64,000 nucleotides of DNA from Tetrapyrgos nigripes (taxonomy: Eukaryota > Basidiomycota > Agaricomycetes > Agaricales > Campanellaceae). Shown here one piece after another: positions 55,701 through 64,000 of this stretch. The stretch is taken from positions 1-64,000 of the forward strand of contig JAACJM010000307.1 of assembly GCA_013368315.1 (NCBI GenBank). Reading direction: 5' to 3'. Position numbers and translations under genes: made by a program. The notes beneath the pieces are model-generated. The model made no database searches. It worked only from the letters and a program-made list of their open reading frames with translations, and was not told where the DNA came from. Positions within the stretch are counted from its first letter, which is position 1; each line of letters starts with the position of its first letter.

Positions 55701-56258
55701 ACACATGGCGGCGATACGGGCTGTGGGATAAAATGATCTCCGATCAAGGACCACAGTTCACTAGCAAAGTTATAACTGCGGTCCACAAGAAACTAGGAAT
55801 AACATCAGCACTCAGCACAGCTTATCACCCACAGACCGATGCAGAATCCAAACGATACAATCAAGAACTAGAACAGTTCTTATGGATTTTCTGTAACTAC
55901 TGACAAGAAGACTGGGTGGACTATATACCTTACGCAGAGTTCAGCCACAACACTAGGGTTCACTCAGCAACTGGAAAATCGCCATTCGAACTCTTACATG
56001 GATATCAACTGTGATTCTTCCCTACATTTAACCCAACATCCACCCTACTGACAGTCGAAGAACGACTTGAAAACCTCAATCTACTCAGAGACAAACTCAA
56101 AGCTAGTCTAACTTCAGTGGCAGAAACGATGAAAGACCGGCACGGAAACCACTCTATACCGTGGACAGGATACAAGGTCGGGGACAAGGTACTACTCGAC
56201 GGGAAGAATCTAAAAACAACAAGACCAAAAGCTAAGTTATCCAATTGTCGTCATGGCA
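52798..56258 (+). pseudogene. Element C pol, decayed and 3'-truncated
   Basis: Protease with DSGAEGIIINN (near 52985), RT from about 53860 with VQDYRELSKGTVKNVYP, TKIDLQWGYNNIRI, the catalytic IYMDDIL (54295) and FLGFGNFYRQFI, RNase H (VEVDTSEYATGG), then a ~90-nt deletion after QNLTYF (54972) relative to A. Integrase: LHHDSLAAGHPG ... CAKCQ, TTDFITDLPE, DQGPQF, AESKRYNQ. TGA stops near 52918, 53041, 53470, 53838, 55103, 55160, 55901 and 56011, most aligned with CGA in A. Homology ends at 56258. Confidence 0.92.
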
Positions 56259-57065
56259 CCTGTAGTTGTACATATAATACATAGTATATGAGAATAGCCC
56301 AAGCAATGTATTGCATTATATCTAGACAAGACTCAGTAGACTGTATATTATGTCCTCATTACTGTGATACATTGCAATGTATGCCTACCTATGATACAAT
56401 GCATAGCATAATAAATTAATAATAGGAAACGCGGCATCAGTTTCAACAGCCGGCATTGATTGTAGGACACGTGGAGTGTTGACAGGGAATGCAGCAAAAC
56501 GGCACCGGTTTTTTATCACTGGCATTAATTGTGGCGAGAATGTCTCACAGCCACACTTCTTATACAATACAAAGTATTACAGCACCGGCACAGGGCCTGG
56601 GTCTCCATGGTCTTGCAAAATACATGTAAACAAGCACCTATTGACAACAATACACTTTTTCCTTCATAGATGTGGTTGGCAATGTTGAGAGGTAAAGGCC
56701 CAGTTACTACATTAATAATAATAATTATCACTCTGTAGTAGATTCCGGTAGCTACATCAGGCCACCACTTAGTGTGGCAATGACGAGGCCCAAAGGAAAG
56801 TTGTCAATGGCAGGTATTCAATTGGGCCTCCTAATAGATTACTTTCCAAGCATGCCACAATATACTTTTGTAACCGGTGGAGTTTGCAGAGTTTGAGTTC
56901 TTTGTGGGGATCACCCCTATCAAATTCTGTGCCTTAGCTAAATACATCCAAACATTACTCAAAGTACTAGCTAACGATGATGCAGCTTCCTTCCACTGTC
57001 AGTGATACTCTCGTTGGACAACGTAACTGCTTTTCTCTTCTTGTTTCTCTTACTACTTGAAAATG
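56259..57065. other. Unassigned DNA after the break in element C
   Basis: No gene recognised. Contains two GGCATYAATTGT-like stretches and a (TAA)n tract near 56712-56726. The sequence between 56259 and 56420 is AT-rich with several ATGTAT-type repeats. The junction with C shows no LTR, so C was cut by deletion or by an unrecognised insertion. Confidence 0.35.
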
Positions 57066-59816
57066 TCAGTGTTCAGACATCAAAATAATCAAGTAAACAT
57101 ACCTGAAGAGCTTTTTCATTGCCCATAGTACCCACTTGACATCCTCTACCACCTTTATCCAAATCCTTTCTTTGTCCTTTGTCACTATCTTCAGCCACCA
57201 ATAGTACAAGCACATGATCACAGTCAACATTCCACACTGGCCTGGCTTTCGAATTGTGTCCCATCTATTCAGGTCAGCATCCTCCTCCTGTTCACCAACA
57301 ATACACCCACTACTATCACGCTTCCACCATTCTGGATTGATCGAGGACCACCATTGCCACCACACATCTGCAAATTCCTTAGTGTCAACCATCTCTGCTG
57401 GTGGAGTTTCCAGGATGGCCTTATGGTTCCTACTCCAGACCTGTACAATGGTGGGACGGGAAGCACATGGTAAGGATGTGCTTACCCCTTTCAGATTCGA
57501 AATTTGATAGCTCTCCTCCAGGGACATCCACTCCGCCAACACTGATATCCAAATTGGTATCTTTCCCAGCACTGCATTACCGGCAAAGGTTTTATATGCA
57601 GCTTTCAACCAACTGGGCCATCCGTCCTCCACAATCATGGTTCCCACACCCATATCCATGGAGGTGGTAGTGGTGTCAACAATCGCTGGATCGTCAGGGC
57701 TAGGATGGACGTCAGTGGCTGTGGATTCACCATTGCCATAATCAAGTAACAGCCTTGGAGTCTCTGATTCAATGGCAAGGGGTTCAGCCGATGATGTTGG
57801 TAGAGGGGGCGTACTGTGCGTGTCATTCACAGTCATACTGGGAGGGTCGGAATTTGTTGAAGAGTTGGGTTTGGGGAGAGAATCGGAAGCAGTTGGAGGT
57901 GTGGAGGTAGGATCAAGGAGAGGATCAGAAGCTGTTGGAGGCGTAGAGGGAAGATCAGGAGCCGTTTTGCCAAACAAGTAATCAGTGAGTGTTGTTTTTG
58001 TATTGTTGATTGTAGCGTTGGGGTCAATTTGCTTGAAGATGATCTCGTTCATTAGGACCTGGTTCCTCATGATATTGTTTTGCTGATCAAATTCATACAT
58101 TGATCCATGACCCAACTTCCTCAGAATTCCTCGACGTTCATCATCTGGCAGACCTCTCAAATACTCCTTGCTCTGGGGGTAGAGAACTCAGTCCTCATCC
58201 AATACAGGAGTGACATCACGTCCCTTCCTTGCATTACCCTCCTCGACGCCGCTGCCATCAACCTCGCCGTCCCCAGCATTATCCACTCTCGCTTCGGACC
58301 CCTTCTGCTGATTACCCGATTCGGTTTTCTGGCGATCTGCCTTCTTACGTGAACCCTTGGGTTTCTTCTGAGCCTCTGACTTTTTTACCACAATTTCCTC
58401 CTCGTCTGAATTCATGGCATAGAGGTCTTCCCTCTCAAGAAACTTCCTATTTGCCACCTCCTCTGTAGCCTTGAGAGATGCGTTTGCAATTGTCAATGTG
58501 GTGTCAGGATGTACATCTGAATAATGGTAAGCGAAAATATTACTTTCAAAGTGATATGTTCTCACCTTCAGCTGTGTGCAACAGGAATTGTAGAAAATGT
58601 ACCAAGACATTCTTTGAAAACTGCTCTGGCTTCCAGAACTCCCATCTCGTTGGATTCACACCAACAGTCTCACCAGAGCTGAGGCTATAACAAGAAGATT
58701 AGAGCAGGTTTCATTATTGGAACCGATTACGCACATCAAACAATTGAAATCATCTGCATCTGCATCTGCCACCAGAGGAGAACTGCCCAGGAGAGTAAAT
58801 GACATCCCAGTGAGTCAGTGGAGTACTTCAAGTTGGGGAGCCATGAACTTGGTAAGATTTTCTCGTGCACTAGAAGTTCATTATTGTCAGTATCGCTGTA
58901 CTTGGTGATAATGATTCAATACTTACATATTTTTGGCCAAATCCCTGAATGATTCCAAGTTACTCATGCCAATTTTGTCTGCACCCATCAGTTCCTTGTA
59001 CGCCGTGATCTCTTCATCATACGCCTCCTGGGCTTCAACATCCAAAGCCTCCTTGATGCTTTCATCTTCGGCATCAAACAGCTCCTGGGCAATTTTGGTA
59101 TGAAACCATAAACAATAATTAGAGGCAAGATTAGCCTCTGGCCATCACTGATCATACACTGCGGCAACTTTTTCCTTATAGGGAGACTGACGCATATAGT
59201 GTTTGTATGTCTCTACTTGACGTGGAGGCCTCCCAACATCACAGACAGTTTTTAGTAGCAAAGTCAAATGAGAATTTATCCCACCTGACTTTGTCTTCTG
59301 CTGATAAAACCAATTGGTGAGCTGCTACTCAAAAAATGTTAAAACCAGAAAGTACACTGAACAGAGTTGTAGACATACCTTTCGTGTGGCTTCCTGGATC
59401 CCCTTTTGTGCCTGATCCCGCCTAGCCACGAGATCTGCAAATTCTTCCTGGGAAAGAGCCGTGCCCTCATGTGTAGTAACTCCTTCAAGGACAGTAAACT
59501 TCTCAGGAACACCCTTGTTGTGCCACGGATGTTTTGCAAACCAGCACTGATGAAACTTCATCAACCAATCACTCTTGGCTTGCTTTGAAGGTTGGCTTAA
59601 ATAGCTGTCCTTCTCGATATTCAGCTCAGCCAAGTGTTCCACTGTGAATTTCGACTTGACTCCTCTCTTTTTGGGATCAGCCACCTGGGACTGAGCTGAC
59701 ATTTCAGCAATGGGAGAAGCGGCAGGACAAATATTGGCCTGAGTAGAACTGGGAGTAACAGCGGGACTGTTGTCAGGATGAGAAGCGATTGAAGTGATGG
59801 AGGTAGCGTCAGACAT
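57066..59816 (-). pseudogene. Unknown agaricomycete Trp-rich family, copy 2
   Basis: Start MSDATSITSIASHPD (59816). Order: a basic KRGVKSKFTVEHLAELN segment, DWLMKFHQCWFAKHPWHN, an LTNWFYQQ segment with RQVETYKHYMRQSPYKEKVA (59300-59190), AQELFDAEDESIKEALDVEA (59110-59050), ETVGVNPTRWEFWKPEQFSK (near 58650), an acidic/Lys-rich linker, QSKEYLRGLPDDERRGIL, and a C-terminal part with WPSWLKAAYKTF, WQWWSSINPEWWKRD and RKPGQCGMLTVIMCLYYWW. Several 45-60-nt introns. In-frame TGA codons near 59150 (after VYDQ) and 58185 (after VLDED) break it. The C-terminal block corresponds to copy 1 (23702-24480). The family is abundant in agaricomycetes, function unknown; its place beside a KDZ transposase suggests transposon cargo. 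Confidence 0.6.
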
Positions 59817-59989
59817 AGCAAAGTAAAGCACACAATGCAATGTTTACGCCCAGCGGCTGGCAAGAAACTTTTATAACTTTTCAGTCTCATTCGGCCACCG
59901 CGAACAATACTTTGTCACCTGACAAGTATCAAAAATTCTAAGTCCTCACGAAATCAGCCCATGAACGGCTAAGAAATTTTCAGACTTGT

Positions 59990-60400
59990 TGCAGGTAGAT
60001 CAGCCACCAGTCTGTTGCTGTAAGTATTAAGTTGATTTTTTTGATTTTGATTTCCATTCCAGGTAGATCAGTCACAAAAGTCTCCTATTTCGCTTAAGTA
60101 AAGGACAGCTAAATTTTTCGAGTTTCATTACAGGTAGATCAGGTGTCGTGTAAGTAGTAAAAGCGGTCGGCAGAATATTTTTTTGTAAGTACTAAAAGGA
60201 TTTAATCAGCCACCTCGTACTAAGAGCGGCTAAATTTTTTGAGTTTTGTTCCAGGTTGATGAGCGGTCATGTAAGTAGTAAAAGCAGTCGGCGGACAATT
60301 TTTTTGTAAGTACTAAAAGGAGTCGATCAGCCACTGCGTTGCCACCACATCATGTAAGTAAAGAATGTTTAAATTATTTTTAGCTTCATTCCACATCGAT
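59990..60400. repeat. Degenerate ~121-bp tandem repeats
   Basis: About three imperfect copies. GTAAGTAGTAAAAGC recurs at 60150 and 60271; each copy also has CAGGTWGATSAG and TTTTTTTGTAAGTACTAAAA. Each unit thus pairs an acceptor-like CAG with donor-like GTAAGT sequences. Lies between the Trp-rich pseudogene and the HMG-like gene. Confidence 0.7.
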
Positions 60401-60407
60401 CAGCTAC

Positions 60408-61645
60408 TCAAGACTCTTCTTCTGACTCTGTTTTCACTGTCTCAAGATCTAGACGTGCCAAAAGCTCTTCTGCTTCCCAGACACTATCAACCTGGACCAC
60501 CTGAGCCTCCATTCCCCGTAGATGTGTCTCTCTAAGTAGTTCGTCAGCCATTTCCCTATTTTTTACGTATTTCAGTCAGCTCACTTCTCAAAGTGTAATG
60601 AGGCACTTACACATTTACAATTGCTGTTCGGGTGCCCATAGTCACTGCCCAAGACTTTCCACACTGTGGAAAATCACCAAACCTCTGCCATGCCGGAGAT
60701 TCAGGCCCAAAAAAGGCCTGGGCTGTTCTTTGCTTAGAAGGAGTACTAGGCAGGGATTGTGGCTGAGAAGGATGGGCAGACAGAGAGGAGGAACATTGCA
60801 ACTGAGATGGATATGACAACGGGTCAACGTGTGGTGGCGGGGTTGTTGGACACATAACCGGTTCAGGGTCTGGTACATAGATGCTGCCATCAACAAAATT
60901 GTTAGAATGACAGTGTTTACTGAGGCAGTTTTGTCTCCATCCATGTAAACCGCTTGGATCGTATCGGAAATCAAGATGTGCTCATGGTGTTTCTTGATGC
61001 TTTCGCGAGCCTCGATTGACTCAAAATGAGAGTAAATTTGATACAAACTCAGCCACATGAGTTTGATTACGCGTACTGGAAACAATATAACTATGCACTA
61101 CTGCCATAAGGCTGTAATCTAGCAGCTACATTTGCTTGCTAGTGCGGTATGTGAGTCGGATAGATAGAATGAAATGATATGCGCACTTACCTCTCCTTCA
61201 AATGTTGGCGTCTTTCACGCTCCGTTACAGCCAATTTTCTTTTGTTGTAGAAGCGATAAGTCTCTCTATAAGACCTGTTGCGTGCACATATAATCTCCTT
61301 TTCGTCCTCTGGTAAGGTTTGAAAAATTTCTCGACAACTGTTAATAAAAATGTGTCAGAGGGAGTCGTAAATTTCCGGATCCCCTTACTGTGCACTTGCT
61401 TCTTTAGCTCGTTTCTGCAATCGTTCCCGGTTCCTGTGAATGTAAATATTCAAAATATTACTTTTAGATAGACTGGAAACGAACTTCACATAGTAGGAAG
61501 CATTTGCCTGGAATTTTTTCCACTGAGCTCGTACCTGACGTCTGTGCTCCAGCTCAGCGGTGATATTGTTTGCAGGAATTTCCATAGAGTACAGGTATTC
61601 CAGCTCAGCTTTGCCGGTAAGATGTATGTGGTCAGCAACACGCAT
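60408..61645 (-). CDS. Possible divergent HMG-box protein, unknown
   Basis: Starts MRVADHIHLTGKAELEYLYS (61645) and ends EELLARLDLETVKTESEEES (stop at 60408), with about five introns; no stop breaks the assigned exons. The part RAQWKKFQANASYY ... NRERLQKRAKEASAQ ... REIFQTLPEDEKEIICARNR followed by SYRETYRFYNK has the spacing of an HMG box (Ala-Tyr start, Asn-Arg, then a helix-3 L-EDEK-Y pattern), but the usual Trp between helices is not seen. Later exons: ARESIKKHHEHILISD, DPEPVMCPTTPPP and a Ser/Pro/Gln-rich stretch, then WQRFGDFPQCGKSW. It is divergent from the KDZ gene; KDZ elements are reported to carry divergent HMG proteins. Exon joins near 61490 are uncertain, and the HMG call is tentative. 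Confidence 0.45.
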
Positions 61646-61767
61646 GGTACTGATGGTGACACGAATGACAAGAAGAGGGTGAGAGATAATTAAGTCTGAT
61701 CAGCGACATGCACGGTACTGATGGTGACGTCAATGACAAGAAGAGGGTGAGAGATCAATACATTGGA
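61632..61767. repeat. 68-bp tandem duplication at the HMG-like gene start
   Basis: Two adjacent copies: TCAGCAACACGCATGGTACT at 61632 and TCAGCGACATGCACGGTACT at 61700, both continuing into ACAAGAAGAGGGTGAGAGAT. The first copy contains the proposed start codon of the HMG-like gene; the second copy has lost that ATG. Confidence 0.8.
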
Positions 61768-62206
61768 TTCTCAGCTTATGTATTAACGCCCCTAAACTGA
61801 AACTGACCACGCCATAACTGAAACTGACCATGCAAAGAGCTACCTGCATATTTATGCTCTTATAAGAGGACATGCCGCACTGGAACCAACAGAAAGACTT
61901 GTTCAAAATCATTCAAGACTATCCCAATGTTTCTGAGAAAATTAAACAGCAAGATGAAAGCTTGGTAAGTTATAGATTTTTGAAAAGACACAAAGAGAAC
62001 ACGAAACACCAAGTAGATTCCACTACTGTCTGATACCTCAAGACTAATAAAGTACAAGGATAATTCTGTCTTAGAGAAAAGTATTATGCAATCTGGTACA
62101 ATTTACTCTCAAATATACTCTCGAATGAGATTCCAACAAGAAATGCAGTTTACCCAGAGATGTGGTTGGGGGGATGTGTTCGGGGTAATATAACAGGCAA
62201 TTCGCA
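61768..62206. other. Divergent intergenic region, HMG-like / KDZ
   Basis: No gene recognised; presumably the promoter region of both genes. Holds two copies of TAACTGAAACTGACCA-like sequence near 61795-61830. Confidence 0.4.
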
Positions 62207-64000
62207 TTGGCTATCTGCCAGGCATCCTTTTTCTTCTGGAATAAACATCTGCATGATGTAAAATATGCGCATCTCAGTATTATTTATTTTGCAATGAGAT
62301 CCTTCATCGAAGAGACAACTCAGGTTGGGTTGGATATAACAGGAAACTCGGCTATTGCTTTGGGATCAATAGGGTGGTTTGTTGTGGGACCAAAGCAAGC
62401 AATGTTCCGAAAACTCAAGACTCAGGCGCAGCAGAAGCCTAGTAATCCTCATCTCGCTAACATTGTCGGTTCCAGACCATCCTCAAAACCAGTTGTACTT
62501 TCTGCAGTACTCTCAGACAACAGATGATGCATACTCGAAACCTCTGTCCATGTCAAACCTCCCCTCAAAAGACCTCGCCATGAAGCTGCGAGCAGCGACG
62601 AGGTTACACAACTCACAGACTTGAAATTTGGAGAGCCTTATGAGTCTGTGCTCGCCAATGTAGGGGGTGATGCTTTTGATGAGGTCATTGAGAAGTCAGT
62701 GCCTCAGCTAACCACCGAAAATTTGAAGGCTCAGAGACGGTATCAGAGCTCGGTAAGTGTCTCCCTTCTTGAATGATAACAAATATGTATTGAAACTCTG
62801 TACTAGGATCAACCGATGAAGGAATAGACACCTTATCGTGACGAGTATCTGTATGAGCTGATCCGCAATGAGGGCCGGGGAGATGTGGACCTTAACAGCT
62901 GCTCTCAATGCAAAAGGCTCTCGATAGATGGAGATAAAGATGACCCTGAGCCACTTTATCGTTGCCTGGAGTGTAATGATCCCAAGCTAATGTGTCAAGC
63001 ATGCTGCTTGAAGAAGCATGCAGACCGACCCTTTGATATCATTGAGGTGCGTAGATATTCAAAAAGTATATGAAGGGATAGATTTAACATTGCAACTGTA
63101 GAAGTGGAATGGAATCTTTTTTGAAGAGGTTTCTCTGCAATCACTAGGGCTTGTTCTGTCATTTGGGCACAATCACGGCGAACCTTGTCTGCATCCCCAT
63201 ATATGCAAGTCCTTCACAGTAATCCACACCAACGGCATCCACCAAATCACTGCTCAGCTGTGTAATTGTGCTCATAAGTACGAGGCAGGAGAGTACCAGC
63301 AGCAACTTTTACGTCGGCGCTTGTATCCATCAACTCATTTGGACCCTCGCTCTACAGCTACTTTTGATGTACTGAACAACTTCCATAGCATGACACTACA
63401 GGGCAAGATTAATATATATGACTACTACAATGGACTGGAGAACCTGAGAAACAATGCTGGCCTCCGAAAAATCAAGGTGACAGGTTTCATACTATTAATA
63501 ATTATGTTACTAACAGCTTCTCTATAGGATCGCTACAAGGCCTTCTGTCGCATGATACATCAATGGCAGCATCTAAAAATGTTGAAGCAAGCAGGAAGAG
63601 GGAATGATGGCTCGAGACCAGTTGAAGAGACCCAGGCTGGTGAACTGGGAGTTGAGTGTCCTGCATGCCCTCAACCTGGGGTCAATCTACCAGAAAATTG
63701 GCAGGATATTGAACCAGAACGCAGGTAAACACATAAACATCACTGCTCTATAAACAAGACTAAAATATATCTCAAGTTCATATATTGGCTTTTTCTTGCA
63801 ATAGACGCATGCTTCTGGCTCAAAAGACATGCTGTCTCCTCGGAAGAGAATGATCCTGCTTTAGGGAGTGGTTGGGCATATTATGTTGAAGATGGCCCAT
63901 ACAGAAAATACCTTCAAACAATTCCAGACCAGCAGGAGGTAAGTCGTTGTTCTCTGCGCAGAATAAGTGCCCTAACTTGATAAATCGTTTTATGTACAGA
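62207..64000 (+). pseudogene. KDZ transposase with CxC2 cluster, 5' part, runs off the window
   Basis: Exons: to 62752, 62807-63046, 63102-63476, 63528-63724, then about 63780-63939. Recognised by the order RDEYLYELIRNEGRGD, the Cys cluster CSQCKRLSIDGD ... YRCLECND ... CQACCLKKHADRPFD, KWNGIFFEEVSLQSLGLVLS, RRRLYPSTHLDPRSTATFDV, KINIYDYYNGLENL, DRYKAFCRMIHQWQHLKML, the signature CPACPQPGVNLPENW and ACFWLKRHAVSSEENDP. KDZ transposases have an RNase H fold with several zinc sites; the catalytic core lies beyond the window. Two in-frame stops in the N-terminal part (TGA at 62525, and TAG at 62828 where a Trp would fit: MKE-stop-TPYRDEYL), plus an exon join near 63724/63775 that does not keep frame, suggest a damaged copy. 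The start is uncertain; 62207 is the upstream limit of the open frame. Confidence 0.85.

Larger units (their letters stand above)
36861..56258 (+). mobile_element. Element C: Ty3/gypsy retrotransposon, split by element B
   Basis: Plus-strand relative of A. Its 5' LTR is cut in two: 36861-36939 and 49943-50278, with element B between and the duplication ATCTT on both sides. Body 50279-56258 with gag, protease, RT, RNase H and integrase. Homology to A stops at about 56258 (after CTAAGTTATCCAATTGTCGTC), so the integrase C-terminus and 3' LTR are lost. It is the oldest of the nested set A/B/C/D as judged by the insertion order. Confidence 0.93.

Noticed and set aside
30378..56011. TGA read as Arg or Gln (alternative code) in the retroelements
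   Set aside because: Copy-to-copy comparison shows CGA at the same places, other lesions (frameshifts, deletions) co-occur, and intact genes nearby do not use internal TGA.
1..64000. tRNA or rRNA genes
   Set aside because: I saw no cloverleaf-like A/B-box pair or rRNA core sequence when reading both strands; a tRNAscan run would settle it.

Overview
The window reads as repeat-rich DNA from an agaricomycete (mushroom-forming basidiomycete). The evidence is the short introns (about 45-60 bp, GT..AG), a CxC2-type KDZ transposase, a Tnp2/CACTA transposase of the basidiomycete type, chromodomain Ty3/gypsy elements, and several gene families that I know only from repetitive agaricomycete DNA. Nothing looks like a conserved housekeeping locus. 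Most of the 64 kb is transposons, their cargo and captured gene pieces, many nested in one another.

Layout. 1-3234: right part of a non-autonomous DNA element (E1) ending in CAGTG, filled with a 22-bp minisatellite, inserted into the gag of a Ty3/gypsy element (E0, to 5069). 5799-7521: intact six-exon WD40 gene. 7985-11363 (-): gene for a TET/JBP-like 2OG-Fe(II) dioxygenase, interrupted in exon 2 by an intact Tc1/mariner element (9414-11039). 11539-16697 (+): a Tnp2 transposase pseudogene, head-to-head with the dioxygenase (175 bp between starts), broken by a solo LTR and by several point lesions. 17447-19180 (-): unknown gene split by a 680-bp TA-flanked MITE that holds telomere-like repeats. 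19372-20451 and 23237-23470: pieces of a RAD4/XPC DNA-repair gene, split by a non-coding LTR element (20477-23231). 23702-24480 (-): unknown Trp-rich family gene. 24714-27794: a full copy (E2) of the minisatellite element with CACTG ends and an AGA target duplication. 28016-28444 (-): small coiled-coil protein.

29671-56258: a stack of Ty3/gypsy elements. Element A (-) lies head-to-head with element C (+), a relative. B (-) is inserted into the 5' LTR of C (TSD ATCTT), and D (+) is inserted into the leader of B (TSD GTAGC). Comparing A with C shows that many stop codons arose by CGA to TGA, that is C to T at CpG.

57066-64000: a second Trp-rich family pseudogene, a possible divergent HMG-box gene (60408-61645, -), and, divergent from it, the 5' part of a KDZ transposase running off the window. 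KDZ elements of basidiomycetes are known to carry TET/JBP and divergent HMG genes, so this window shows the same kinds of cargo next to two transposase classes. The most interesting point is a DNA-oxidising-type enzyme paired with a Tnp2 transposase, in DNA that also shows a methylation- or RIP-like mutation footprint.
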